A stretch of 64,000 nucleotides of DNA from a virus. Position 1 is the stretch's first letter, and the number at the start of each line of letters is the position of its first letter. This document shows, one piece after another, positions 8,401 to 16,786 of the stretch. Location of the stretch: IMG/VR virus record IMGVR_UViG_3300021335_000009, positions 20,170 to 84,169 of that record, one strand, 5' to 3'. The notes beneath the pieces are model-generated. The model was not told where the DNA came from. It saw nothing but the letters and a program-made list of their open reading frames with translations, and did no database searches. The position numbers and the translations under genes are program-made.

Positions 8401-10499
8401 TAACAGATCAAGACGGAAAATTTGCAACTATTGGCAAAGAAATGTCTGGATTAGTAAATACCCTTCTTACTTTGCAGCTATTAGGAGCTGCTCCAAAAAT
8501 ACCTAAATTTGGAGGAAAAGAAGGTGGGAGCGTTTTAACAAAAACAAAAGAATTTGGCAAAAAAATTTTTAACAATAAGCCTATTTTGCAAGCGGGGGTT
8601 TCTTTTAAAACTTTAGCTTCAAATTTTGCAAAATTTGTTCCTGTTTTAGGGGGGCTTGTATTAGCCGCACAGGGCTTAAGTTCTGTTTTTAAAGTTTTTA
8701 CTGGAAAAGGTATTTTAGAAGCTTTTGGATCTGAAGTTAAAAAAGCTTCTGATAATATAGAAGAATTTTCTAAAACAATAAGTTCTCAAAACGAAAAACA
8801 ATTAAAATCAACAATAGAAGAAAAGCAAAATCTTGTAAACTCTTTAATAAAAAGGCAAACAAAACTTCAAAACGAAGCCAATTTGCAAGAAAAACAAACA
8901 ACAAAACAAAGAGTGTCATCTTTTGAGCAAAGAAAAGAAAGAAGTCGAAATCTTGAGCAAAAACAAATAGCCGAAGAATTAAAAAAAGCTACAGAAGAAC
9001 TAGAAATAGTTAGACAAAGATTTAAAGATATAAATTTAAGCTCCAAAACAGAAGGAGAACTTAAGAGTATAATTCAAGAAAGAAAAAATCTTGTTGAAGC
9101 TTTAAAACAACAACAACAAAATCTTGTTCAAATTATATCAATTCCAAAAACAGGCCCAACAAAAGGGAAAAGAAAAGGAGTTAGCGTTCCTTTATCAGAA
9201 AGCCAGATTACCGCTAGCGCACAATTAAAAGAGGTTGAAGTAAAATTAAAAAAAGCTGAACAATCTTTATCGCTTGCAGAAAAAACCCAAGAAAAACAAT
9301 CTAATGATTTAAAGTTGGCTTTAGGAGTTTCAAAAAGACTTCAAAAAGGGGCTGTTCCAAAAGGAAAGCTTAGTGTAGAAGGTGTTGGAGCTTCAGGAGC
9401 AACAGGAGATAGAAAAAAGTTATTAACAGAAGAATTAAACCTAGCCAAAGCCGCAGGAACAATTGACAAAATTAATACAGAAAACAGAATAGCTCAGTTA
9501 AAATTTGAAATAGAAAAAAGAAAAGAAGGTTTCAAAATTACACAAGATTTTGTGAAAGCATTAGCAGAAGCGGATAATCTTAGCTTAGAAGCTCAAGAAA
9601 TTATTGATGCTAGAGTGGCTGCTGGAGATAACCTACTTGCAATACAAGAAGAGCTTAACGAAAAAAATATTGAATTAACTGATAAAGTTAAAGAAGTTTT
9701 AGATTTAGGAATAGGACAACAAAAACAATTAGATTTAAGACTCGCCGCAAAACAAGAAGAGGTAAACTTACAAAAGGAAATAAACGACCTAGGAAGAGAC
9801 ACTTCTTTTACAGGCGGATTAACAAAAGGATTTAAAGACCTTGAAAATAAAATAAAATTTTTCAAAAAAGATCTTGGGGAAGATATTCCTTTGCAGTTTG
9901 CTGACGGACTAGGAAACGCTTTAACTCAAGCAATTACTCAAGCTGAAACTCTTGGAGATGCATTGTCTCAAGCAGGAAGAGACTTTTTGGGTTACATGGT
10001 AGAAGCTTTTGCCCAACAAGCTGCTATGCAGGCCGTTTCAGGAATAAAAAGTTTAATCCCTGGTTTTTCAAATGGGGGGTCAGTAAGAGGGTATGCAACT
10101 GGAGGATTTATAAATTCATCAAACAGCTCAATAGCTCCTAGCGACACTGTTCCAGCAATGCTGACTCCTGGAGAATTTGTAATCAAAAAATCTTCTGTTG
10201 ATAAATACGGAGCTTCTTTTTTATCAAGCTTAAACGAAGGAACTTTACCAATGAAAGGATTTAATAACGGAGGGTCTGTTTCAATGATCTCTCCAGAAGC
10301 AGGGGCTCCAACTAGAGAATCTATAACAAATCATTCTGAATTTACTTTTAATATAGAAAAGGGCAGCGCAAAATCTGAACAAGGATCTATCGAAAACGAG
10401 CAAGATTTAGCGTTTTCTAAAAAAATAAAACAAGCAGTAACAACAATTGTTCAAGAAGAATCTAGAAGAGGTGGATCTTTAAATTACTTATACAGATAA
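5406..10499 (+). CDS. Tail tape measure protein with embedded nuclease-like domain
   Basis: A 1697-residue protein that sets tail length and passes into the host on infection. Residues about 60-330 match the TP901-type tape-measure core (FDEVAEGALELARQGLG). Hydrophobic segments lie near 420-440 and 1085-1105. Residues 1130-1480 are long charged coiled coils. The end carries the familiar DTVPAMLTPGEFVIKKSS segment. Five IPNFA-like motifs lie at about residues 573, 595, 630, 875 and 930. Between the third and fourth is a domain with E802, D822 and D848-A-K850 in a PD-(D/E)XK-like order, which is not normal for a tape measure core. It is the longest gene here, in the expected place before the distal tail genes. 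Confidence 0.93.
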   Translation: MSVQVGVSLSPVDTRKVDAALVRIQSAAKGVSFGGGAKSIEKLSRPLGKITGQATEFQKSLEASNARVIAFGASVAVINKLSEAFAALVQNTVKVEATFAKINIILGGTQQQLEEFGNGIFSVAKKTATSFDEVAEGALELARQGLGVEESLSRVETALKLVRVSGIDSKQAVEGLTAAVKGFSDSGITVAQIADKLAEVDTKFAVSTEDLINGLERASASARVAGVSFDELLAAVTTVQERTQRGGAVIGNAFKTIFARLGRVDTLAVLEDLGINVLDVQGNVRAAVPLFEELAAKLEGIGLKSVEAGKIIQEVAGVRQRDILISLIEDLNSGQSQFAAALNVSATAAGGLDKKNESLNKTLEALINNLTVGSQKLASVIGDLGFTESAKDILKAISSVVNGITDLLKGDSVGAKFAQGIVKGIGSILTGPGIALIGAIFVKLFVDLTRFGANSLKNILGVNKAAQEQKALQSSVLQTLLQNENIQKEILNLEGNKVAQEQLLLRIYNDQIKALEKVKKAAATVTPGLFAAGLKGGEKGVTKRAADGYIASEKRDVANGVGGAPSSAKVVSIPNFAFGGGKKGTMIANTSEYYVPNYAGGGDAIFNQDMVKTMGLPAGAKKINAAGGFIPNFSIYSDLLKRAQDRKRGIDSSIASNLRKNKITQKEAEELTKIAQDARSGAAPSIAVQQKQREKKKEEKEASTLFDRRTLMIIPRKSKKLQDEYGIHKGRRVGFKVAGYDSYEQAKGKLLNDEEIDRKLENFALNLANSESAKIGSPIKPERLREIPNKGALSALSGVIFEASLASIIKSKDFVTNNARFDFVGKDKASKLRKSLFSTIPNTATHIDAKIRPSKDNNESFASKVLSLNASKGYIPNFASNPLEDAIAREKAAGLPINQIRINQSGKLRNSQNPMGLAVTNTRDEPTGRIPNFAQMSLEEAKKNMSPKQILSGFAGTQAKLDFADELSKSAEKASSSLDTSVTKILAFQLAMSGLTSTITDQDGKFATIGKEMSGLVNTLLTLQLLGAAPKIPKFGGKEGGSVLTKTKEFGKKIFNNKPILQAGVSFKTLASNFAKFVPVLGGLVLAAQGLSSVFKVFTGKGILEAFGSEVKKASDNIEEFSKTISSQNEKQLKSTIEEKQNLVNSLIKRQTKLQNEANLQEKQTTKQRVSSFEQRKERSRNLEQKQIAEELKKATEELEIVRQRFKDINLSSKTEGELKSIIQERKNLVEALKQQQQNLVQIISIPKTGPTKGKRKGVSVPLSESQITASAQLKEVEVKLKKAEQSLSLAEKTQEKQSNDLKLALGVSKRLQKGAVPKGKLSVEGVGASGATGDRKKLLTEELNLAKAAGTIDKINTENRIAQLKFEIEKRKEGFKITQDFVKALAEADNLSLEAQEIIDARVAAGDNLLAIQEELNEKNIELTDKVKEVLDLGIGQQKQLDLRLAAKQEEVNLQKEINDLGRDTSFTGGLTKGFKDLENKIKFFKKDLGEDIPLQFADGLGNALTQAITQAETLGDALSQAGRDFLGYMVEAFAQQAAMQAVSGIKSLIPGFSNGGSVRGYATGGFINSSNSSIAPSDTVPAMLTPGEFVIKKSSVDKYGASFLSSLNEGTLPMKGFNNGGSVSMISPEAGAPTRESITNHSEFTFNIEKGSAKSEQGSIENEQDLAFSKKIKQAVTTIVQEESRRGGSLNYLYR

Positions 10500-11542
10500 T
10501 GAGTTTAAATTTTGCAGTTTACGACAGAGATCAAAACGTAAGTGGAGATGTCCAACCTTTTTCTTTTGTACCAGAGTATGAATCTTCTATTATTTTTAAT
10601 TATAAGAATCCATATTCTTATGCATCGGACAATCACTATATTAAAAATTGTAAAAATTTAAACAATACCAGTTTATCTTTTGATTTAAAATTCACAAACA
10701 AGACTGAAGAAGAAGCTAAATCATTTTTGCACCTATTAGAAAATACTCATTTAGAGGCTAATGGGATTTTAAACTTCAATCAACTCACTAATCAAAATGT
10801 AGAGTTGGCATTTCCAACAGGAAATATTTACAAAAACTTATCTGGATTTTTGATTAATGATTACTCATTCCAGTATAATAAAAACTTATTAGACATAGAT
10901 TTAAGTTTACAAAAAAATGGATACTCTTATTTGTTTGATTGGGGCGGGTCTTCTTATTTAAATACTGACAACTTTAACACAGGATGGTCTACAGGAGTTT
11001 CTTATGAAAAGTTTGATGTCATATATTACCCAGAGTACGTAACGGGCTCTAACCCTAATTTTTATCCAAAGACGAACAGAATAGAAAAGTTTTACTATTG
11101 CAATTCTGACCACTTATCGTCAGAAGACAATAGCCCAACTGGAATAAATGGAAATGTTTGGAGCAGATCTTTTTTTTACGATATAGATGACGGCATTTCT
11201 ATTTCTACAGATAGGTCTAATTCTGTTTATGATGATAATTATTCATTTTCTCAATTTAACAAAAAAAACGCAAACGAGGGTTTAATAAAAGACCTGAAAA
11301 TTTCTTTAAAAAATAGATCAGATAAAGAAACAAGATCCATAATTCATTTTATGGAAAAACATGAAAATTCTTTACCTTTTGAGTTAAAACTTACGCAACT
11401 TTACGTAAAGAAAAAGTTTTTTATCGCAAAACAAATGAAACATACATTTGTTTATAAAGACTGTAATACTATCGAAATAGTGTTAGATGAAATTTTAAAA
11501 TTTAAAGAAGACCAACTTTTAGATTCTTTTTATGTCAGTTAA
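10499..11542 (+). CDS. Distal tail protein with two lambda gpM-like repeats
   Basis: A 347-residue protein starting in the stop of the tape measure gene (TAATG). Two similar halves are visible: SLSFDLKFTNKTEEEAKSF at about residue 58 and DLKISLKNRSDKETRSIIHF at about residue 267, each followed by a helix and a strand ending FEL or LNF. This is the pattern of minor tail protein M (distal tail) domains, where a strand is followed by a helix that tracks a conserved His/Leu region. It probably links the tube to the tip. Overlaps the next start by 11 nt. Confidence 0.8.
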   Translation: MSLNFAVYDRDQNVSGDVQPFSFVPEYESSIIFNYKNPYSYASDNHYIKNCKNLNNTSLSFDLKFTNKTEEEAKSFLHLLENTHLEANGILNFNQLTNQNVELAFPTGNIYKNLSGFLINDYSFQYNKNLLDIDLSLQKNGYSYLFDWGGSSYLNTDNFNTGWSTGVSYEKFDVIYYPEYVTGSNPNFYPKTNRIEKFYYCNSDHLSSEDNSPTGINGNVWSRSFFYDIDDGISISTDRSNSVYDDNYSFSQFNKKNANEGLIKDLKISLKNRSDKETRSIIHFMEKHENSLPFELKLTQLYVKKKFFIAKQMKHTFVYKDCNTIEIVLDEILKFKEDQLLDSFYVS

Positions 11543-12659
11543 TTTAGACAGACCTATTATAACATACGAAACATCTGCTTTTTTTCAAAGTAGCAGCCCG
11601 TCGTATGATTTAGCTTCAAACAGTGGAGAAAACTTATCGTTTGTTCCTTTTGTTCAGGGCGTTGATTTTTCTTTTGATGTTCCTATGGATAGCGTAGCGT
11701 CAATAGGGACAAAAAGCTTCATAAATAGATCAAATACAATTTCTCCAGATATTAATTTTTCAATTAAAACTTTAGAAAATTTTGAGCACTTGTTTTCTAA
11801 TTTGTTTGTTAGCGGGGCAATAAAAGATGATTTAGACGATGATACAAATTTTTATGCAGTGATTGGAGATAAAAAAGGATTTGATGTGTCAAATCGAAGT
11901 TTGTCTGGAATTGATGTTTTGGGGTTTGGAAATTGTTTTTTAAAAAATGTACAAATTTCTCAATCAATAAATGGTTTAATGACTTCCAATTACTCGTTTA
12001 CGGCAAGTAATATTCAAGCACAAAAATTAGAACAAAATGGCAATTTTTTTAGTGGGGATTGCCCAGCTATTAATTTAACAGGAGACCAAAAACAAGAAAC
12101 AAAAGTTTTGTTTAATGAGATTGACGATTACTACACTGGAGAAAGTAGCGGAATTATTCCTTCTTACTCTACTAATGTTTTAATTAGCGGTAGCGATTCT
12201 GTAGGTAGTTTTTTAGTAAAAACAGAAACCGTGCAAAATTTTAATCTTAATTTAGAAATACAAAGAAAACCTATTTACTCTATAGGCAAAAAATACCCAT
12301 TAACGAGAAAATCAGTATTTCCAAGCGAAAATTTATTTACTTTTTCTTCTAAAGTTTCAGATTTTGAAGTAAACGAAGAAAGATCTAATTTAAAAAATTT
12401 TTTAAATTTAAACGATAATTATACTTTAAATATAAGCGGCCAAAATAAAAGCGGAGAGGTTTTTGATTATGTTATTAAAAATGCAAAACTAGCTTCTAAA
12501 AACAACGCTATTTCAATAGAAGGAGATTTTGAAACAACTTTGAATTTTAAATTTGAGATTAATGAATTCAAAAGAAAAAATCATTTTCTTAAATTAGCAG
12601 ATGGAGGGTTTTTGCTACAGCAAAATTTTTCAAAATTAATTACAAAACGAAACGCCTAG
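11532..12659 (+). CDS. Tail tube-like protein (paralogue 2)
   Basis: A 375-residue beta-rich protein. It parallels the tube protein at 254-1393 in length, domain layout and several strands (see there), and is placed after the distal tail gene. Two tandem tube-like halves are suggested by repeated patterns of strand-turn-strand, each around 180 residues. It may form a specialised distal ring of the tail or decorate the tip. ATG overlaps the preceding gene. Confidence 0.75.
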   Translation: MSVNLDRPIITYETSAFFQSSSPSYDLASNSGENLSFVPFVQGVDFSFDVPMDSVASIGTKSFINRSNTISPDINFSIKTLENFEHLFSNLFVSGAIKDDLDDDTNFYAVIGDKKGFDVSNRSLSGIDVLGFGNCFLKNVQISQSINGLMTSNYSFTASNIQAQKLEQNGNFFSGDCPAINLTGDQKQETKVLFNEIDDYYTGESSGIIPSYSTNVLISGSDSVGSFLVKTETVQNFNLNLEIQRKPIYSIGKKYPLTRKSVFPSENLFTFSSKVSDFEVNEERSNLKNFLNLNDNYTLNISGQNKSGEVFDYVIKNAKLASKNNAISIEGDFETTLNFKFEINEFKRKNHFLKLADGGFLLQQNFSKLITKRNA

Positions 12660-12667
12660 TGTAATAC
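12659..12667 (+). promoter_or_regulatory. GTGTAAT-class promoter for fibre gene 1
   Basis: GTG-TAATAC overlaps the stop codon of the preceding gene (TAGTGTAATAC) and leaves 7 nt to ATG 12675. Confidence 0.6.
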
Positions 12668-12674
12668 AATAAAC

Positions 12675-14657
12675 ATGAGCAACGAAAGAGACAAAACAAT
12701 TTTAGAACTTGTAGAACTCACTTCGGTAGATAAAGTAAATGATTTTATTCCTATTGTAGAGCAAGCGTCCAATGAGACAAAAAAAGTTTCAGCATCTAAC
12801 TTGCCAGTATCGACAGCGCAGCAGACAGCGCTTGACTTAAAAGCAGATGATGCAGATTTAACAGCGCACACTGGCAACACAAGCAACCCGCACAGCGTTA
12901 CAGCAACGCAGGTGGGGCTTGGCAATGTGGATAATACAAGCGACGCTGACAAGCCAGTAAGCACGGCACAGCAGGCGGCGCTAGACCTAAAAGCGGACGA
13001 TGCAGATTTAACTTCACACACTGGCAACACAAGCAACCCGCACAGCGTCACAGCGGCGCAGGTGGGTCTTGGCAACGTGGACAACACAAGCGACGCTGAC
13101 AAACCAGTGAGCACGGCACAGCAGACAGCGCTGGATTTGAAAGCAGATGCAACGGCATTGACGACGGAAACAAATGCGCGGATCGACGCTGACAACCGCA
13201 GAGAGTTTGCGGGTGGGGTGGCTTTGGATGGAGCGAGCGGATTATTTAATGTGCAGTCTTTAGCGGGAGCTACTGCGATTGATCAAACGCCGACAATATC
13301 TTTTAATTGGGATGCTCAAAACACTAATAATAATCAAAGAATTGTAAATTTTGGAAATTGGCCTGTTTCGGGTGGGTTTTCAATCAATGCTTTTTCTTCT
13401 AATGTAAAACAAATATATTTTAATTTCAAACAAAGTGGATCTAATAATGATTATTCACAATTTGTTTCTGATTCAAATGTATTTGATTTTGGCAAAATTG
13501 TACAAATCACTGCCATAATAAATCCATTAGGCCCGACACTTTATATTAATGGGTCATTAGTTAATTTAACTCAACTAACTGCACCGAATGGAACTTACGG
13601 TGAAGGGTCAACTAATTTATATATAGGCAACTCAGAAACTTCTGTTTTAAACAGATACACTAAAGGCAGCATTTCCAACGTTGCCATATTCAACACCGCC
13701 TTAACCGCAACCCAAGCTGCCGAGCTATACCAGCAAGGGCTGCAACCTTGGCTCGCGGCAAATCCTGAGTATCGGCGGGGCTTGTCAGATCCAACTTATC
13801 AATCAGATTTTAGTTCTGGAACTGACGGTTGGGGTGGATTAGGTGATGAAGACGGAGTTACAGTTTCTCAAAACAGCACTGGAATCGGTGGAGAAATTAA
13901 TACTCTTGTAGCAACAGTTGACACAAGCAACGGAGTTCATGTGTTTTGGGATGATTTAGACCGCTACAATGGAACAGGATTATTCAAAATTAAATTTGAT
14001 GTATATATACCTAGCAGTCAAAATATAAAGGGAGTACAAGTTTTAGTATCTTCAGGAGGATCAAATGTTTTTCAACCTACTTTAAATCCTACGTTGGACT
14101 CTTGGACTACATACCAAAGCAATGAGTTTATAAGGACGGCAGCCGATTCTAATAGAATACTTTTTTATTTAAGAGATGAAAACGGGCGTGAATTTACAGG
14201 AAACGGAACAGATTTTGCACATTTTAAAAACATTGAAATAACGCAACTTGGCTCACTAGCAACCTTGCCACTAAACGACGACTGCCGACAGCTAAAAGAC
14301 ATCAGCGGCAACCGCAACGACGCAACGGCCAGCGAGTCAGGAGTCACGCATTTGAAGCAAGCAAACCAGCACTCATTCCGAGACGATCACGCCGACGGCA
14401 CAGGCGGCAGCTACTTGATTGCCAATGCTGACATACTCGCAGAAAATGAAGTCATAACAGGCGTGACAGTGGACGGCAGATTTCATGCAGCCAGCGGGGA
14501 CCAGGACTTAACAAAGCGCAGGATCAAGCTAGAAGATCACGGCTCGCACGTTGACATCAAACGATCAAACGGCACGACAGACGATGCAGCAATTGCGGTG
14601 ACAAATCCAAGCGATGGAACTGACTTTGCAATCACAGTATTAACTCAACGCATTTAG
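12675..14657 (+). CDS. Tail fibre with LamG-like and carbohydrate-binding-like domains
   Basis: A 660-residue virion protein. Residues 1-42 form an adaptor shared with the fibre at 14928 (ILELVELTSVDKVNDFIPIV). Then come 50-residue fibre repeats (NPHSVTATQVGLGNVDNTSD). About 190-365 is a LamG/concanavalin-like sandwich ending SNVAIFNTALTATQAAELY. About 380-530 is another beta-sandwich of carbohydrate-binding type (WGGLGDEDGV...). The last 130 residues are a separate tip. The repeats and tip (roughly 12800-13250 and 14270-14640) are visibly richer in G+C than the rest of the window, suggesting acquired modules. It probably binds host surface glycans. Confidence 0.88.
   Translation: MSNERDKTILELVELTSVDKVNDFIPIVEQASNETKKVSASNLPVSTAQQTALDLKADDADLTAHTGNTSNPHSVTATQVGLGNVDNTSDADKPVSTAQQAALDLKADDADLTSHTGNTSNPHSVTAAQVGLGNVDNTSDADKPVSTAQQTALDLKADATALTTETNARIDADNRREFAGGVALDGASGLFNVQSLAGATAIDQTPTISFNWDAQNTNNNQRIVNFGNWPVSGGFSINAFSSNVKQIYFNFKQSGSNNDYSQFVSDSNVFDFGKIVQITAIINPLGPTLYINGSLVNLTQLTAPNGTYGEGSTNLYIGNSETSVLNRYTKGSISNVAIFNTALTATQAAELYQQGLQPWLAANPEYRRGLSDPTYQSDFSSGTDGWGGLGDEDGVTVSQNSTGIGGEINTLVATVDTSNGVHVFWDDLDRYNGTGLFKIKFDVYIPSSQNIKGVQVLVSSGGSNVFQPTLNPTLDSWTTYQSNEFIRTAADSNRILFYLRDENGREFTGNGTDFAHFKNIEITQLGSLATLPLNDDCRQLKDISGNRNDATASESGVTHLKQANQHSFRDDHADGTGGSYLIANADILAENEVITGVTVDGRFHAASGDQDLTKRRIKLEDHGSHVDIKRSNGTTDDAAIAVTNPSDGTDFAITVLTQRI
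12804..13150 (+). repeat. 150-bp direct repeats in fibre gene 1
   Basis: Units begin CCAGTA/CCAGTG at 12804, 12954 and 13104, exactly 150 bp (50 residues) apart: two complete copies and a partial third. The same unit occurs at 15048 and 15198 in the other fibre gene. The near identity at DNA level points to recent duplication or recombination. Confidence 0.9.
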
Positions 14658-14659
14658 AT

Positions 14660-14902
14660 ATGGAGCTATCAAAAATCAATCAAATCGGATTTTATTTCAG
14701 AAAGTCTAATTGTGAATGGACCGTACGACACGATCCAGACACATTTCCTAATAATTTTACATTTGATGATTTTAACATGGAAGCGCTAGAAGTATCGGGC
14801 GCAGTACCAAGCGAAACCGAGGGCGAATATTTAGAGCTAGTGGTTGCATTTACACCAGAACAGGTCGAGGCAGCAAAACAAACTATATATTCAGAAATTT
14901 AA
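14660..14902 (+). CDS. Small protein between two fibre genes
   Basis: An 80-residue acidic protein (MELSKINQIGFYFRKSNCEW...). It begins 2 nt after the stop of fibre 1 and ends 25 nt before fibre 2. No motif recognised. The location suggests a fibre chaperone or accessory tail protein, which often follows a fibre gene, but nothing in the sequence proves this. Confidence 0.7.
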   Translation: MELSKINQIGFYFRKSNCEWTVRHDPDTFPNNFTFDDFNMEALEVSGAVPSETEGEYLELVVAFTPEQVEAAKQTIYSEI

Positions 14903-14912
14903 TTTATTTTTA

Positions 14913-14921
14913 GTGTAATAA
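14913..14921 (+). promoter_or_regulatory. GTGTAAT-class promoter for fibre gene 2
   Basis: GTG-TAATAA followed by 6 nt and ATG 14928. No ribosome binding site is visible between them. Confidence 0.6.
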
Positions 14922-14927
14922 TAAAAA

Positions 14928-16358
14928 ATGAGCGACAAAAAAATTTCTCAACTTACAGAGCTAACTTCGGTAGATGGAGTAAATGACTTTATTCCTATCG
15001 TAGACTCAAGTTCGAGCGAGACAAAAAAAGTCTCTCCGTCTAACTTGCCAGTATCGACAGAACAACAGACGGCGCTTGACTTAAAAGCGAATGATGCAGA
15101 TTTAACAGCGCACACTAACAACACAAGCAACCCGCACAGCGTCACAGCGGCGCAAGTGGGTCTTAGCAATGTGGACAACACAAGCGACACTAACAAGCCT
15201 GTATCAACAATACAGCAGACGGCGCTTGACTTAAAGTCTGACGTTACAGAACTAAATGACGAGATCGATGCTCGTAAAGCTCAATCTTTTCCTTATACTG
15301 TAGATTTTCAATCTGGAGTTAGTCAAAAAAGAGATTTGAGCAGTATTACATCTTCAGATGGGTATTATTACAATTCAAATCTTACTAGCATTTATGTGGG
15401 AAGTAATGTGACTTCGATTGGGAGTAATGCTTTTAGAGGCTGCTCAAGCCTTACCAGTATAACTATTCCTGATGGTGTGACTTCGATTGGGAGTTATGCT
15501 TTTGGATACTGCTCAAGTCTTACCAGTATAACTATTCCTGATAGTGTGACTTCGATTGGGGATTATGCTTTTGGATACTGCTCAAGTCTTACCAGTATAA
15601 CTATTCCTGATAGTGTGACTTCGATTGGGGATTATGCTTTTAGGAACTGCTCTAGCCTTACCAGTATAACTATTCCTGATAGTGTGACTTCGATTGGGAG
15701 TGGTGCTTTTTATTCCTGCTCAAGCCTTACCAGTATAACTATTCCTGATAGTGTGACTTCGATTGGGATTTATGCTTTTGGCGGCTGCTCAAGCCTTACC
15801 AGTATAAATATTCCTGATAGTGTGACTTCGATTGGGAGTGGTGCTTTTAGCATCTGCCCAAACCTTACCAGTATAAATATTCCTGATAGTGTGACTTCGA
15901 TTGGGGGTTATACTTTTTACGGCTGCTCAAGCCTTACCAGTATAAATATTCCTGATAGTGTGACTTCGATTGGGAGTTCTGCTTTTTTCTCCTGCTCAAG
16001 CCTTACCAGTATAAATATTCCTGATGGTGTGACTTCGATTGGGAATTATACTTTTTACGGCTGCTCAAGCCTTACCAGTATAAATATTCCTGATAGTGTG
16101 ACTTCGATTGGGAGTTCTGCTTTTTTCTCCTGCTCAAGCCTTACCAGTATAAATATTCCTGATGGTGTGACTTCGATTGGGAATGGTGCTTTTAGCAGCT
16201 GCTCAAGTCTTGCTACAATTAACTGTTTAGCTACAACTGCTCCTAGTTTAGGTTCTAACGTTTTTCAAAGCGTGTCAGCAACTCAAATACACGTTCCCGC
16301 AGGAGCCACTGGATACGGAACTACTTATGGAGGATTGACAGTTGTTGCAGATTTGTAG
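14928..16358 (+). CDS. Tail fibre with BspA-type leucine-rich repeats
   Basis: A 476-residue virion protein. Residues 1-40 repeat the adaptor of the 12675 fibre (KISQLTELTSVDGVNDFIPI). One 50-residue fibre repeat and part of another follow. From about residue 160, twelve 23-residue repeats of the form CSSLTSITIPDSVTSIGDY-AF are of the BspA/LRR_5 type known from bacterial and protist surface proteins. A closing module IHVPAGATGYGTTYGG resembles the end of many BspA proteins. Leucine-rich repeats on a virion would give a variable binding surface for host recognition. The repeat units are nearly identical in DNA, so the number of copies can change easily. Confidence 0.9.
   Translation: MSDKKISQLTELTSVDGVNDFIPIVDSSSSETKKVSPSNLPVSTEQQTALDLKANDADLTAHTNNTSNPHSVTAAQVGLSNVDNTSDTNKPVSTIQQTALDLKSDVTELNDEIDARKAQSFPYTVDFQSGVSQKRDLSSITSSDGYYYNSNLTSIYVGSNVTSIGSNAFRGCSSLTSITIPDGVTSIGSYAFGYCSSLTSITIPDSVTSIGDYAFGYCSSLTSITIPDSVTSIGDYAFRNCSSLTSITIPDSVTSIGSGAFYSCSSLTSITIPDSVTSIGIYAFGGCSSLTSINIPDSVTSIGSGAFSICPNLTSINIPDSVTSIGGYTFYGCSSLTSINIPDSVTSIGSSAFFSCSSLTSINIPDGVTSIGNYTFYGCSSLTSINIPDSVTSIGSSAFFSCSSLTSINIPDGVTSIGNGAFSSCSSLATINCLATTAPSLGSNVFQSVSATQIHVPAGATGYGTTYGGLTVVADL
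15405..16200 (+). repeat. Twelve 69-bp leucine-rich-repeat units
   Basis: The segment GACTTCGATTGGG recurs twelve times, spaced almost exactly 69 bp, from about 15410 to 16168. Changes are concentrated in the few codons after the GGG (AGTAATGC, GATTATGC, AGTTCTGC and so on), which are the exposed positions of the repeat. The two units around 15961 and 16099 appear the same along their full length. Confidence 0.92.
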
Positions 16359-16361
16359 TTT

Positions 16362-16772
16362 TTAAAAAGAGATATTTATTCCTTTTTTTTCTGCCTTTTT
16401 TTTCACTTTTTCAAAAATTTCTTTTTGTTTTTGCGGGTGAGTTTTGCCATTAGTCATTTTAGAATAGTCGGAATAGTATTTTTCTTTTACGGGGTCTTTC
16501 CCATGTATTTCGGATCTTTTTTGTGAAGCTTCTTCACTTCTTTTAAAAAGATCTCCATAACTATCTTTTTTGTTTATAGTAGACTGCTTGAATGATTCTT
16601 TGTTAAATGGATCAACCTTTGTATCGCAAGATACATTAGGATTAACATAAATACGCCTCCAGAGCCCTTTCTCTGTTTTGTCCTCCCCATGATACTCGTG
16701 AACATCTTTCATTCCTTGAAAGACTTCTCTGACTTCTCCAGTTTTTTTATTTTCGTAAATGTATAGAGGCAT
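16362..16772 (-). CDS. FmdB-like protein without the zinc cysteines
   Basis: A 136-residue basic protein. The N-terminus MPLYIYENKKTGEVREVFQ, followed by a segment ending in WRRIYVNPN, follows the FmdB family pattern (MPxYEYRCxxCG...). The zinc-binding Cys pair is replaced by NKKTGE, as in many phage versions. The rest is a charged helical tail. Function in phages is unknown. Last gene of a leftward group with Hsp20; its stop lies 3 nt from the stop of the convergent fibre gene with no clear terminator between them. Confidence 0.8.
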   Translation of the reverse strand: MPLYIYENKKTGEVREVFQGMKDVHEYHGEDKTEKGLWRRIYVNPNVSCDTKVDPFNKESFKQSTINKKDSYGDLFKRSEEASQKRSEIHGKDPVKEKYYSDYSKMTNGKTHPQKQKEIFEKVKKKAEKKGINISF

Positions 16773-16786
16773 GATAAGTTAATAAA

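Noticed and set aside
12656-13195. Antisense ORF opposite the first fibre gene
   Set aside because: Again an effect of the 150-bp repeat and G+C-rich codons; the sense frame has the adaptor and known fibre repeat.
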